Assembly: GCF_965363235.1 (NCBI RefSeq) | Contig: NC_134845.1 | Span: 69,965,261 to 70,029,260, forward strand | Reading direction: 5' to 3' | DNA: 64,000 bases | From: Mytilus galloprovincialis | Lineage: Eukaryota; Mollusca; Bivalvia; Mytilida; Mytilidae | In this document: piece by piece, positions 34,301-46,649 of the stretch | Layout: each line of letters opens with the position of its first letter | Position numbering within the stretch: the stretch's first letter is position 1 | Position numbers and translations under genes: made by a program | The notes under the pieces: model-generated | Database searches by the model: none | Seen by the model: only the letters and a program-made list of their open reading frames with translations | Told to the model about the DNA's origin: nothing

Positions 34301-37300
34301 TGGACCAAAGCATCCTTTAGCATATTGAAGATTCTCTTTTATAAGATTTTGTTTTGTTTTCTGACACCAAAAAAAAGAAGAAGATGTGGTATAATCGCCA
34401 ATGGAATAATAAAAGACACAACATGACACAGAAATTAACAACTACAGGTCACCGTACGGTCTTCAACAATGAGAAAAGCCTTTACCGCATTTATTCAATT
34501 GTTATCATTGACCCGAATAAAAGTTTAATTTTATGAACTAATGTGACGTTCTAAAAAGTGATTAAAACGTGAATAGTGGAATTTAAAGGAGTATTGTAAT
34601 GAAATAGCAGCCCACCAAACAAAACAAAAAAATACTTAACAAACATCTAGAGGTCAACATATGGTATAAATTAATACAAACGTTTAACTTAATACACGAG
34701 TGTGTACAGTACATGTACCATAAAGTTGAGAATGGAAATGGGGAATGTGTCAAAGAGACAACAACCCGACCAAATAAAAAACAACAGCAGAGGGTCACCA
34801 ACAGGTCTTCAATGTAGCGAGAAATTCCCGCACCCGGAGGCGTCCCTCAGCTGGCCCCTAAACAAATATATACTAGTCCAGTGATAATGAACGCCATACT
34901 AATTTCCAAATTGTACACAAGAAACTAAAATTAAAATAATACAAGACTAACAAAGGCCAGAGGCTCCTGACTTGGGACAGGCGCAAAAATACGGCGGGGT
35001 TAAACATGTTTGTGAGATCTCAACCCTCCCCCTATACCTCTAACCAATGTAGAAAAGTAAACGCATAACAATACGCATATTAAAATTCAGTTCAAGAGAA
35101 GTCCGAGTCTGATGTCAGAAGATGTAACCAAAGAAAATAAACAAAATGACAATAATACATAAATAACAACAGACTACTAGCAGTTAACTGACATGCCAGC
35201 TCAAGACTTCAATTAAACTGACTGAAAGATTATGATTTCATCATATGAACATCAGGCACAATCCTTCCCGTTAGGGGTTTAGTATCATACCATCATAACA
35301 TATATGAGAAGAACATAACCCGTGTCATGCCAACAACTGTTTTTAGAATAAATGTGTTTAGTTCCGATGCAAAGACCTTATCAGTGACTCAATATTAACG
35401 CCAAAATATGCAATCTTTAATGACTTGACAACAGTATCGTAATTATATCCCTTCTTAATAATTCTATTCAAAGGTTTGGTAAGTTTCTGAGGTGAATACT
35501 GACACCTTTGTGCTTTATAAAGAATATTTCCATAAAAAATTGGATGTGAAATACCTGAACGTATTAGAAGTCTGCATGTTGAGCTATATTTACGAATGAT
35601 GTCTTTATACCGATGATAAAATTTAGTAAATGTTTTGACTAGTTTGTGATATCGAAAACCCCGGTGTAATAATTTTTCAGTAATACATAAATTTCTCTCG
35701 TTAAAATCTAAAATATTGTTACATACACGAGCGAATCGTACAAGTTGAGATATATAAACACCGTAAGATGGTGACAAGGGATCGTCACCATCTAAAAACG
35801 GATAATTAACGATAGGAAATGAAAAATCATCCCTTTTATCATAAATTTTAGTATTCAGCTTTCCATTAGTGATATAGATATCAAGATCGAGAAAAGAGCA
35901 GTGGTCGTTGTTAGTATTAGCTTTATTTAAAGTAAGTTCAATAGGATAAATTGCATTAATATACATACTGAAGTCGTCATTATTGAGAGCCAAAATATCA
36001 TCCAAATATCTAAAAGTATTATTAAATTTGTTTATCAGATGTTGTTTCGTGGCTGTATGTCAAATTCTAAATTGCCGAGTCTTTAATTTTAAAAGCCGTA
36101 AAAATTATCAACAGTCCGTTATCACTTTTCTTGCGATATTTCTTACTTAGTCCACAAACAAATAGGTAGCTATTTACAAGCAATATTTATACATCTGGAA
36201 ATTTGCAGAGATAACGTCGAAAAAGTCTGCCAGCGACGTCGTGCACTTTAGCACTTTCGTTGAGATTACAAAGGGGGGACGGAATTTTTAGGATAAATCG
36301 CCTTTATCATAGAATCCAGCACGGTGACATATATTTTTTATTTGAGATTTGGAGAAAGCATGACAAAATGCTGTTTATGCAGAAAAATGATAAAAATGAC
36401 ATTTTCAGAAACACTTTATTTCCACATTTTTTGGATTTAAAAAATACCACTTTGAGCATCTGGTCCGCAAGGTCAAGCAAGGCTTTTATAATTGTATAGT
36501 CATTCGTGTAGGGATTAATTTTTTTACTTATTATCACTTATCACAGCTTCAAATTGATCGCCATCTTAATAATTTACGACGAAGAATATTTGCTCCAAAA
36601 ATTTTATAACATTGCCTACCTTTTTTACAAAATTGCACAAATCCCCAATTTTCAGCCTCAATTTTCTCGAAAACAAGCACGGTGACCTATGTTTTATTTT
36701 GTGTTTTATTTTATAACTCGCGAAGGCCTACAACATATTTCAAAACTATAAAAATAACATTATATCGAAAAACTGTATCGGATGCCCTTAAAAACGAATA
36801 TGTTTTATCTGCTCTTTTTATAATAAAATTCATTTCACATTTATGATAATGTCTCTAAATTGTAGCAATAAATTAACAAAACTTTACATTATTTATTTCT
36901 AAAATTGAAATGAGGGCAATGACGTGAAGAAAAACCTTAAATAAAGGCAACAGTAGTATACCGCTGTTCAAAACTCATAAATCCATGGACAAAAAACAAA
37001 ATCGGGGTAACAAACTAAAACCGAGGGAAACGCATTAAATATAAGAGGAGAACAACGACATAACACTAAAATGTAACACACATAGACAAAATCCCACGAG
37101 AATAACAAATATAACATATATATATAACATCAAAACCAAATACATGAATTTGGGATAGACAAGTACCGTGACACGTCTTATCGCAATGTGAATTTACACT
37201 CAAAAATAAAAGAAAACAAACGACACAACGTTATAATGTGATACACACAGAAACGAACTATAATATAACAATGGCCATATTCCTGACTTGGTACAGGGCA

Positions 37301-40300
37301 TTTTTAAAGGAAAAAATGGTGGGTTGAACTTGGTTTTGTGGCATTCCAAACCTCGCTCTTTTATGGCCATGTGAAATATAACATCAAAATGACAACACAG
37401 GACTACAATATAAATAAATTGGAGAACACAATTGACAAAGAATCACACGAACAACAGCCAACAAAAGGCAACAAGTTCAAAATTTTAATACGCCAGAAGT
37501 GTATTTTGTCCACACAAGACTCACTAGTGACGCCCAGATATAAAAGATCGAAAGTGAAAAAAGTACAAAGTTGTACAGCACTGAAGATCAAAAGTTGAAA
37601 AGGTTTTGCCAAATACGGCATTGTTTGTATGCCCGGGATAAGAACATTCTTATTATATAGAACAATTCATGCTATTGCAAACAGTAAATTTTAACAAATG
37701 AATATGAAAGAGATATACATAATGAAACTGTAGTATTAACTAATTACAGAAAACTAAACCCGAATACATAACGCCCAGATATAAAAGATCGAAAGTGAAA
37801 AAAGTACAAAGTTGTACAGCACTGAAGATCAAAAGTTGAAAAGGTTTTGCCAAATACGGCATTGTTTTATGCCCGGGATAAGAACACTTTTATATAGAAC
37901 GATTCATGCTATTGCAAACAGTAAATTTTAACAAATGAATGTGAAAGATATATTCATAATGAAACTGAAGTATTAACGTATTACAGAAAACTAAACCCGA
38001 ATACATGATGCCAAGTTCAATACAGCATAGACACACCCGAATCAGTCCAGGCGTCAACGCAATTAAAAAAAAAATTAAAAAAATGACGTCACATACGATG
38101 GCGAAAAGGCAAACGTTATGCCACATTTGAATTTATGAAATTTAGAAACAGCATGACGTCACACATGACAAACTATAATTCAAAAGTGAGATAGAATTAG
38201 GATTGCTTTAAGATTATATTAGAACTAAATACTGATAATTTATTAAAACAAAATGCATATTGCAATACTTATTAATAGCAATTAACTGTAATATATATAT
38301 ATGTCCAGTTTGTTATGAATCCAACTTCAAACGTAATTAATCGTACAAAATTAAATATAATAAATAAAGGCGGTGATTAATTTTTCCATCCGTAACACAT
38401 AAATATAATAAAAAGACGTCAACACATTTGACAAAATGAGAATTACAAATATAACATTAAACAGTAAGACAGACTTAAAAAACGGATAGACAGAAATAAC
38501 AGTCGTCAATTTTTTTCATTTCGTGTATGCTACTTTTATAAACTCAAAATCTGGTATTTTTTTTTGTCGCTCATTGAGCAAATGTGACAGCGAAAAATTA
38601 ATAAGTTAACTTGGCATGTTTGGATAGACATTCGAAATCAACTATCAATCTATCAGGTATAAAACAGCACGTCTTAAAAAAACTAGTTTTCATTATTTTA
38701 AAGTAAAACGAACGCTATGGTAAGTTATCAATTTCAGGATATTAGGTAAGGCGCCTTTCCTGTACACATTATCACACGATTAAATGAGATAACGTTATTA
38801 AAACGAATTTATCTTCATATTTATCACGTTATGTGACAATTATATTTCGGTTCTCTTGGGTATATTTACAATTCCTTTTCCGTTCAAATTGTTTGAACTT
38901 TACATCAAAAAGAAAAAGACATCGTACTAGTTCTTTTGTAAACAGCGAAATTTTTGAAAGCTGAATCCACAAGGCCAAAAATGATATATTGTTTGTTTCC
39001 CCTCCCACTACCGACCCGGTAAAATCGCCGCGACCCGAAAAATTTGATTGGCCGTTCGTGTTCAATATTTTTTTTATTTTTTTTCATTTTGGTTTTTGGT
39101 GATACCTTTCCGATGCTGTAGTCCACGTGCGTTTTAATACAGGACATTTTTGTATTGAAGCTTCTAAATGATACGTAAACAAGAAACACATAAACATGGC
39201 TGGTCACATTATTTGTATATCTGCTAGGGTTATCAACGACAATAATTTTGTAAAGAATATTATTTCGAGGAAAATTTTGAAGATAAGCCCAAAATTAACA
39301 ATAAGTGAGATCACGGACGAAGCAATAGGAGACACAGAGATTATGATCCAATCGGTTATGTCTTTACGAATGGCAACTTTTCTGACAAGCTATCAACATC
39401 AGAGAATAGCGATGAACCATTCACAATTGATAACAATGAGCCCTTGACTACAGCATTAGAGTTCCATCCTGGAATTAAATATCTATACTTTACAATGATT
39501 AACTCTAATAATAATGATTTACCTTCAGATACACTTTCTAATAGTAATAATTCTAAGATTAAGAATGCCTATTCTGTTTTGATGAATATGAGGGGAAATA
39601 AGCAACATGCATCTTTAATTCCATCTGATAATGCCATAAGATTTACTCAAAAAGAGAAACTCTATAACAAGTGTACGAACATTTATCAAAACACAAGTGT
39701 TTTTTCCCCACACAGCATGGGAAAGGATGATGTAAAACAAAATGTTACACCTGCAGCAAAATAATTCCATAAAGTGGTATATCTGATAAAAATAATAAAG
39801 CATCTTTCAACCCACTGTCAGGAGTGCATCTTGATTTGCTTGGTCTTTATTAACCTCTTCTCCTGTATAAAGAACAAAATATTTGAGTAAAAATGGTCTG
39901 AATCATGCTATACAATCTATCTACTATTTTGTACAAATTCAATATAGAAAAGCATATCAAGGAATAAAATAAAATAATATGCCTACCTACCTACCCATAC
40001 CCTGAAAACCTCAGTCGGGGAGGGGAAAGAAAGATATTTTTAATGTTGGCCCAGTAGAAAAATTTGGAATTATGTTTTCCTTTCCTTGTAAATCCTGCAA
40101 AGGCACTTTTCAATGATTCTGTCTCCAATTTGAAAATTTGTAAGCAAGCCATCTTTTATCATTCTCTCCAGGAAATAACTGATAACAATAAACATATTTT
40201 ACAGACAGTGGAATATCAGACACATATACTTTGAGGTATTCGAGTCTTTCATATATGGGTTTCGAGTATAGCCTGTCAAATATTTATTACACAATAAAGA

Positions 40301-41649
40301 CACTTAGTGTTAGGAGCTGGTCCTTATTGTCTCCATAATCAAGATAAGCACACCACAAGCCCTAAATTCTTTGTAGTTCTTGTAAATTATGTACGAACAC
40401 CACTGTGTTGACACTTTTGTTTTGTATACTTCTTAGTGACTTAAAAAGGTAGTCTTTCAGCATGTTTAACTATCCTCATCATGTCAAACATTGTTAGTAG
40501 TGCTTACTCATCTGACAGAAGACAAATGGTCTTGAAACCATCCATATAATTCATTTAATACTGCAACTAGTTGTGTTTATTCCCTAAATATAGTAACATA
40601 GATATATTTTGTATAATGTCAATTTCATCATGGAAGACTTTCTCCACAATCAGGGGTTCATTAAGGGGTGAAAATAAGTTTGACATTTGTGTTACGATTT
40701 AAAAAGCTGTACATTTATTTGTTTAAGTTGCAGTATAAAAACAATATTAGGTCAATGTCATAAAAATATAAACTTTTGTGTACTCGGCGCAAAACTGGGA
40801 AAGGGGTCGGTAGAACCTCGCCCTTCCCCAGTTTCTCAACCTCATACAAAAAGTTTATATTTTTCTTTCATTGACCTAATAATGTATATTGAAATAATAA
40901 GCTTTCATTATGTAGTATGTTTTCTAATTTTCTAGTAAAAACTATATTTCGTCTTCAGATACGATGATATATGTTCACATCGACCCTTTTTTTTTATAGA
41001 TTCGCATAACCTAAATTAATTAAACCTAATTTTTATCACTTAGTATATGATATGAGGACACGATTACTTGTCAGTTTGGTGCTAGTGGGTTTGCCTTGAA
41101 TGACATTATAGTTTTTCAAATCATATTCATAATCAATTATTTGTATATATATATGAAACATTTAAGTGTGTCCAATCTTGTTTATTTAAAGGTTTCTCAG
41201 GTGGTGGATATCACGCCGCCAGCGGAGCACCTGCAGAGCCCGTATGTCTTCCAACAGACCCTAATTTCTTAAAAACATCTGGTACCAATACAGCTTTCAT
41301 ATACGGTATGGAATTTCAATCCAAATTTTTTGGTTCGGATGCTCTTAATCAGGATGTTCCTTGCAGTGTTTGCCATGTTCAAATTGGAACAACAATTATG
41401 ATACCTGGAAAAACCACTTGCAATAAAGGATGGAAATTAGAGTATGCAGGAAATTTAGGGGCAGGTTATTATGGACATGCTGCCGCTTCCACTTATTTAT
41501 GTGTTGATTTAAATCCAGAGTACCTTCAACATGGAAGTCATTACTATATCGGAAAGCGGTTATATGAAGTAGTCGGACAGTGTGGATCCCTGCCATGTCC
41601 TCCTTATCGTAAGGGATATCCGTTAACGTGCGCCGTGTGTTCTAAATGA
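30849..41649 (+). CDS. Tandem copy 2: short-chain collagen C4-like secreted protein
   Basis: Exons 30849-31332, 32151-32225 and 41192-41649 join to 338 codons plus stop. Residues 1-17 form a signal peptide (MKYFVLILCVLFCGVLS). Residues 33-158 are a highly charged, heptad-like coiled coil with an internal 19-residue repeat (102-120 and 121-139: KKKIDNL..KIDKFD and KKKFDRL..RLDKFD). Exon 2 encodes YVRWGRSTCP (Cys175). Exon 3 holds Cys205, 244, 247, 263, 290, 317, 322, 333 and 336, in VCLP, VPCSVC, LCVD, CGSLPCPPY and TCAVCSK. This domain is typical of molluscan short-chain collagen C4-like proteins; here the collagen triplets are replaced by the coiled coil. It is likely secreted, disulphide-bonded and oligomeric. 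The function is unknown. Intron 2 (8966 bp) is swollen by repeats. The ATG lies just before the signal peptide, and no earlier in-frame ATG is conserved. Confidence 0.88.
31685..32045 (-). repeat. Penelope-like 3' remnant in copy 2 intron 1
   Basis: GAACCCCACCAAGAACTTGG, GTGGCACCCGTTTAACG, GGTAAATAGTCTAATTCGGT, GATGGTGTCTGTCACAATAA and AGTGAGCAGCGACAGCCTAT match the element's 3' part. The same insertion sits in intron 1 of copy 3 (53060-53415), so it predates the duplication. Confidence 0.6.
32151..32225 (+). CDS. Copy 2 exon 2
   Basis: 75 nt, phase 1 to 1, acceptor CTTTTTACAG and donor GTAAGTAC. It encodes GGDTYVRWGRSTCPSKNGTT followed by LVYS, with the Cys codon TGC intact. Confidence 0.88.
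32970..34700. other. Copy 2 intron 2, part absent from copy 3
   Basis: From about 32963 to 38472 the sequence has no counterpart in copy 3, where a 405-bp retrozyme-like element occupies the same place. This part contains a poly-C run at 33807-33819 and a short dispersed-repeat piece at 34374-34490. No gene is seen. Confidence 0.5.
34720..36060 (-). mobile_element. Penelope-like retroelement, 5' truncated
   Basis: On the minus strand, an RT fragment (36060-35358) is followed by about 640 bp of 3' sequence ending at 34720, the same end seen in the fragment at 16985-17120. It stands in intron 2 of copy 2, antisense to the gene. No GIY-YIG domain was found downstream of the RT. Confidence 0.65.
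35358..36035 (-). pseudogene. Reverse transcriptase C-terminal half (Penelope-like)
   Basis: It is open for about 225 codons: TFRYLDDILALNND with catalytic YLDD (D codons at 35997-36002), IYPIEL, SFLDLDIYITNGKLNTKIYD, KRDDFSFPIVNYPFL, YGVYISQLVRFARV, TKFYHRYKDIIRKYS and an ending of IESLIRSLHRN. The YxDD followed by FLDLDI and a KIYDK strand is the palm-to-thumb layout of Penelope-like RTs. The fingers and the first catalytic Asp are missing, and a TGA lies just upstream of the open part, so it cannot be active. It is the best-preserved RT in the window. Confidence 0.7.
36070..36940. other. Copy 2 intron 2, nothing recognised
   Basis: Non-coding by inspection. ORFs on both strands at 36260-36537 overlap and lack family features. 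Confidence 0.4.
36945..38165 (-). repeat. R1 interspersed repeat, minus orientation
   Basis: It runs from GGCAACAGTAGTATACCGCT through CCTCGCTCTTTTATGGCC to CAGCATGACGTCACACATG. The retrozyme-like segment near 37480-37640 has CTAGTGA and a broken GAAA. A 241-bp tandem duplication starts at CGCCCAGATATAAAAGATCG (37531 and 37772). Confidence 0.7.
38977..40055. other. Unit 2-specific insertion (absent from unit 3)
   Basis: Unit 3 reads GAAAGCTGAATCCACA-like text directly into GAAAAATTTGGAATTATG (55140). In unit 2 these two are separated by about 1.08 kb. The inserted DNA contains a frameshifted ORF. Clear terminal repeats or a poly-A tail were not found, so loss from unit 3 is equally possible. 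Confidence 0.6.
39196..39764 (+). pseudogene. Frameshifted ORF, family not recognised
   Basis: ATG at 39196 opens MAGHIICISARVINDNNFVK. A frame change near 39358 is needed to reach the downstream frame, which reads FTNGNFSDKLSTSENSDEPF and then 106 codons from ALEFHPGIKYLYF to DDVKQNVTPAAK before the stop. The composition (Asn, Ser, Lys rich, low bias) looks protein-like, but I cannot name a domain. It may be a fragment carried in by an insertion into intron 2 of copy 2. Confidence 0.35.
40746..40882. mobile_element. Hairpin MITE in copy 2 intron 2
   Basis: TATTAGGTCAATGTCATAAA followed by AATATAAACTTTT is mirrored by AAAAGTTTATATTTTTCTTT and CATTGACCTAATA. An inner pair is AACTGGGAAAGGG and CCCTTCCCCAGTT. 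Unit 3 keeps only the right half (55676-55790), its left arm being deleted. Confidence 0.75.
41192..41649 (+). CDS. Copy 2 exon 3: Cys-rich C-terminal domain
   Basis: 458 nt, acceptor TTTATTTAAAG, stop TGA at 41647-41649. It starts with the Gly-rich GFSGGGYHAASGAPAEPVC and ends LTCAVCSK. Confidence 0.9.
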
Positions 41650-41665
41650 ATATAAAGCAATTGAA

Positions 41666-41683
41666 AATAAAATTAAAAATAAA
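41666..41683 (+). terminator. Poly(A) signals of copy 2
   Basis: AATAAA at 41666-41671 and again at 41678-41683, 17 and 29 nt past the stop. Both are conserved after copy 3. Confidence 0.65.
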
Positions 41684-41699
41684 ATATTATTGTTTTTTT

Positions 41700-43800
41700 A
41701 AAAAGATATGTTCTATTATTTTCATTTTTTTTATAGTAATTTCAGCTTAAAATTAATAAACAATGTTCTTCAAAACGCAGCTGAGTTTTAGGGATTTTAT
41801 TGATATAGTATTGTAATTTACCCCGGATTATCTTTTTAATAGATACAATGTCACGTCAAGTGAGATAATCTTAATCATTTTAAAAAAATGTATCAAAGAA
41901 ACACAAAAACGGCAACGCACCATAAGATAGAAATTTAAAGACTGAGCAAAACATACCCTATAAAAAACTTGTTGATATAAGGTTCTCCAGAATGTTAATC
42001 AGATCGTGATCCACAATGTGGTACCCGTGGTGTTACTCATGTAAGTACCAACCGGCTATAATCAAATAGTTCATCAGCAATTGTCTAATTTTGGTTCTTG
42101 CGGTTCTGTGACTGAATTAAAGTATTTTATTTTTAACTAGGATTTTTAATATTTGTATTGTCATCTGATAAATTAATGTTGATAATAAGGTGAACATTTG
42201 TCTATGCTTTCGGAATATTTTTGTTTGAACCGTCCTGTTTTTCTAACTACAACCGGACATTACATGTAACATACATGCATTCTGTTGGTATTGGTATCGG
42301 ATTCGACCCCGAAATTAATGATTATTGGTGATATAAATAAATTGTGTTACTCTGGTTTCTTTATCACATGCTATACAATGTATGAAATCAAAGTAATAGC
42401 ATGATGTTTATCTTCCGTAACATAGAAAAAAAACCAATATAGATGAGTTAACAATTTAGGAAATTAACGTGAAAAGTGACTATTGACATGCTCTGTGTAT
42501 TCTCGCTAACATCGGCGCTGTCTATACACAACCGAAGACATATACAACTCAAGCTGAACTGTCTTCGAAAGACAAGAATTAATACCAAAGTAAACCATTT
42601 GAGAAACATGTGAAAATAATTTAAATAAAAAACAAATTCTGTTTGTTTTTAATGTGTAAGTTCTACAAACATGGTATTATTAATCGGAACAGTTGTCATA
42701 GTTTAAGTCTGAGTAAGCTTTCACTAAGTACGTCGTAGTACCAATATATTTTGGTTGCGATCTTTCTCCAACTATTTGTAATGTCATGTTTAATTGTTAA
42801 TCCACTGATCGATATGAAAAGAGGGATGACAACTTTCAAATGATATCTTGTTATTAGTGTGTTTGCCATCAAATCAGTGCATCTAAAGTAGTGTTGTTTG
42901 TATCTATTTCAAAGAAAGCACAAACAACACAAAAACACAATAACATAAATTATATACGTCCAGAATATCCCCTCATATCTGGTATATGCAACTAACGAAG
43001 CATATAAACATTGGAATATAATCTATAAAAAAAAACAAGCACTGACATCAAGTCCTGTTAAAAAAACATATCAGGAGTAATCATACTTCCATAATACATA
43101 TATTTTAGATAGAGTATTGACCAACATGTACCTATTAACCCATCAATTGATTAGCTTTTTATTTTATTTTATAGATGTTCCATTGAAATATACACCATCT
43201 ATCGTTTTATTCAAATAGAAAACCTAAGAAAGCAAAAGATGCACTGAGTGCGATAAGTAAAAAAAGGTTAATAGTTTGCTTATATAAAGGTGTTTAAAAG
43301 TTTTACTTTTTGATATAAAATTGATTTTGTTAGCATATTCATATATGTATTTTGCTTTTTTATATATAAAAAAAACTTTTTCATGTATTGTTTCTAAGAA
43401 TTATTGATATTGGTTGTCATATATCATCAAAATTAAGGATGATATTACTCTCACGCAATATGATAATTATATATGGAAACATCATTGAAACAGAAAATAG
43501 GTTAACAGGTTTTTTATTTCGGCATATGCTTATATTGATTTTTGTAATGAATCGATTCACTACATTCTTTTCTTTCAATAAAAGTTTGAAGCTGCAATAC
43601 TGACGACGAATTAATCAAGTTTAAGTTTCAAGTTGTTATTTCTATATAAAAAAAGACATGGGCATGTGAAATAAACAAAGTATTGTTATAAAACAAAACA
43701 GTTACAAAGTAATGCATATATCTTGGTAGTCCTTCGTTTGCATAAATTTATTAATTTTAAGTAAGACAGTCAAATCAAAATAGATTTATAATGCGTTTAA
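41700..43800. repeat. 3' flank block of unit 2
   Basis: It aligns along its length with 56600-57613 plus 60660-61790 downstream of copy 3. A more diverged copy from AACATCGGCG-type text onward is at 47.8-49.75 kb. Landmarks are AAACGCAGCTGAGTTTTAG, CACAACCGAA(G/T)ACATA, ACAGTTGTCATAGTTTAAGT and TATTGATATTGGTTGTCATA. The uninterrupted ATAGTT at 42698-42703 is the empty site of the unit 3 foldback insertion. Confidence 0.75.
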
Positions 43801-43979
43801 TTAACTGTTTGATTTAGTAGAAAAACTGACATAACTTGACATATACAATTAATTATCTAATTACTACAACAATCCTATTATAACAGTATTGTTATTTTTA
43901 TTGACATTAAATACCTCAATAATCATTATTATAAACCTAATCTTGAACTATATGTTATTTTTTTGACATTAACAAGAAA

Positions 43980-44765
43980 TTTCATGTGACGTCACCTTTG
44001 TGTGACGATCTAGTCGGGTGACATACAATGCGTGGTTCTGTTGTGCTGTTTTTATGTTCTGACCTAGGATGTTTTATGTGTTCATTTTTATTATGTGGTT
44101 ATTCACCACTTTGGTGCTGATATGTGTATCAATTATAAGGAAATTTTGATATATTTGCTGTTTGCAAAAGTATGAATTATTCTAAATACTAAGGATTTTC
44201 GTTTCCCAGACAGATAACCTTTAGCCGTGTTTGGTGGCACAACTTAATGTTGCATGGGTCATCAATACTCTTCATCTTGGTTTGGCTTTCTTTACTTATT
44301 TGACATGAGCGTTTTGTGTGGACGAAACTCGCGACCTTTAATAACTTTTATCATGTCGTAATGTTCTATTGTATTGGTAATTTGTGTATTTATCTGTCCT
44401 GAATGTTCATCCATTTATTTGTATGTAGTCCTGTCATGTTATGTTGTCATATTAGTGTCATATTAAAGATTACAATAAAAGCGGTAGGTTTGGCTTGCCA
44501 CAAAACCGGGTTTAAACAACCATTTTTTCTTAAAATGTCCTGTACCAACTCAGGAACATGATCAATTGTTATTTTATAGTCTGTTTGGGTTGCATTGTCG
44601 TTAGGTTTTTTGTTGAACTTTAGTGTTTTTGTAGATTCGGTTGGGGTTTTTTTTCCTTTCATATTTGATGCATTTTCCTCAGGTGAAGTTTGTAACCTGA
44701 ATTTGTTTTCTTTCAGTCGATTTATGACTTTCGAAAAGCGGTATACTACTGCCTTTATTTAACAA
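43980..44765 (+). repeat. R1 interspersed repeat, plus orientation
   Basis: It runs from CATGTGACGTCACC to AGCGGTATACTACTGCCTTT. The hammerhead part is cut down to GTGTGGACGAAACTCGCGAC. The same copy, inherited by duplication, is at 62510-63195. Confidence 0.7.
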
Positions 44766-44904
44766 CTGAAAGTGCAATTCATAAACAACTCTATAGCTAT
44801 TCAAACAATAACATGGTAGGAGTTTGAATTAAATAACTTCTAAATCATTTCAGTATCATGTGTGATTATGCGATAACAAGGACATAATATTTTCTTATCT
44901 TTTT

Positions 44905-46205
44905 GAACTAGAGGCTCTAAAGAGCCTGTATCGCTCACCTTGTTCTATGTGCATACCAAAAAAAGGACGCTCTCTTTTCGATTTAATGTTTGAATTTATT
45001 ATTATGATTCTATTGTATCTATTATAATAGTTTGCATGATAGTAGGCAAAATTGAAAAATTAGATTATTAACATTTTGTATTTAAGGGCAATAACTCCTA
45101 TTAGATGTCGTCTGATAATTTTGCCGTACGGTGCAGTTCAGTGTATAGAAAGTTCGTAGAGCTTAAAATTATATTTTCTAAATACATCAAATACATGTGT
45201 AATAGACAAAATTAGAGTATCAGATTTTTGTAAAAAAATTTAAAATTTACAAATAAATGTGAAAACTTTACTTTAAAGATTAGAAACTACTCAATTAACT
45301 ATTTTTATCATTTGACGTATTTAGATATCTTATTTTGCTAAACAATTCTGCTGTTTACAGTTTATCTCTATCTATTATAATATACAAGATATTAAAGATA
45401 AACTGAAAAATGTCTTTTATAATAACCAATTCAGGTCGACAACAACGGGTTGTCTGGCGCATTTGAAAATTTTAGGGCAGATAGATGTTGATCTGATGAA
45501 CATTTTTACTCCCTCAGATTTGCTCTAAATGCTATAGTTTCAGAGATATCAACCAAAAATTGCATTTCACGCCCATGGTCTATTTTAAGACATCTTGGTT
45601 GATGGAGGGGTTGTCGGGTGCAATTTTTAAACTAGCTACAAAATGTACCTAAGAATTATTTAGGCCAAGGTTGGTTAATTTGAACCAGAAGCTTCAGAAA
45701 AGAAGATTTTTGTAAAAGATACAAAAAAATGGGGTCAGTTGAGAGTTTTGGTCAAGTTGACTTATTTGTGGATCTTACTTTGCTTAACAATGGTGTTTTT
45801 AGTTTATCTCTATTTATTGCAATATTAAGGATAATACAAAAAAATGCAAAATTTCCTTAAAACTACCAATTCAGGGGCAGCCCCCCAACAACAGGTTGTC
45901 TGATGTATTTGAAAAGTATAGACCAGATAAATGTTAATCGTATAAATATTTCTATTCCTCTCAGATTTGATCTAAATGCTTTAGTTTAGTTTAGCCAAAA
46001 AAAGCATTACCGTGTGTTTTGTTTTTAGCCATGGTGGCCATCTTGGTTGAAGAGCGGGGTCGTCGGATACTTATTTCAAACTAAAACCCTCAGGATGATT
46101 TAGGCAAAGTTTGGTTTTATTTGACCAGATTTGTTAAAACGGTTACGGAAGACGACGAACGCCTAGTGATAAGATATCTTACTTGGCCCTTTCGGGTGGT
46201 TTTTT
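44905..46205. repeat. AGAGGCTCT-type repeat, long copy
   Basis: It starts GAACTAGAGGCTCTAAAGAG then CCTGTATCGCTCACCTTG and ends near ATCTTACTTGGCCCTTTCGG. Internal landmarks match 20.17-21.08 kb. The sequence AGGCTCTAAAGAGCCT at the left end is palindromic. Unit 3 retains only the first 100 bp or so (63336-63440). Confidence 0.65.
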
Positions 46206-46640
46206 TTCTGGCAATTGTCGACATTTCGAGACCCTGAAACCCTACCTATTTCAAAGGGGGAAATATGGCTACTTTTTTTTTAACGTCTTTCGATCCCTAT
46301 AAGGGACAATCAAACCCAATGGTCGAAAAAAAAATGACAAGCCCATCACAAAAACTAATATAGCCAAACACACTAGTCATGACTGCTTTTGACGTATTTA
46401 CGCTAAATCAATTGAATATTGAATATGTATTGATTATCATTTTAGTTAAGAATGCATGACCGATTTATAAGTTGTAATGGGCTTTTATGTAGCTATCAGA
46501 AACTGCGAGTACTCTCAGATTTGTACTTTTAAGTTGGGGTGTACTAGTACCCGAACATATCCACTCTGTTTATGTTAGATGTATAACTATTTCTATCTAT
46601 TTGATGAGTTTAGTCTTTTTCAACTGACGTTTACAGTTTG
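46206..46640. other. Intergenic DNA, nothing recognised
   Basis: No gene or defined repeat is seen. Confidence 0.35.
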
Positions 46641-46649
46641 TTCTTATGT

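Noticed and set aside
40687..40935. 82-codon ORF
   Set aside because: It spans the hairpin MITE at 40746-40882 and is broken in unit 3.
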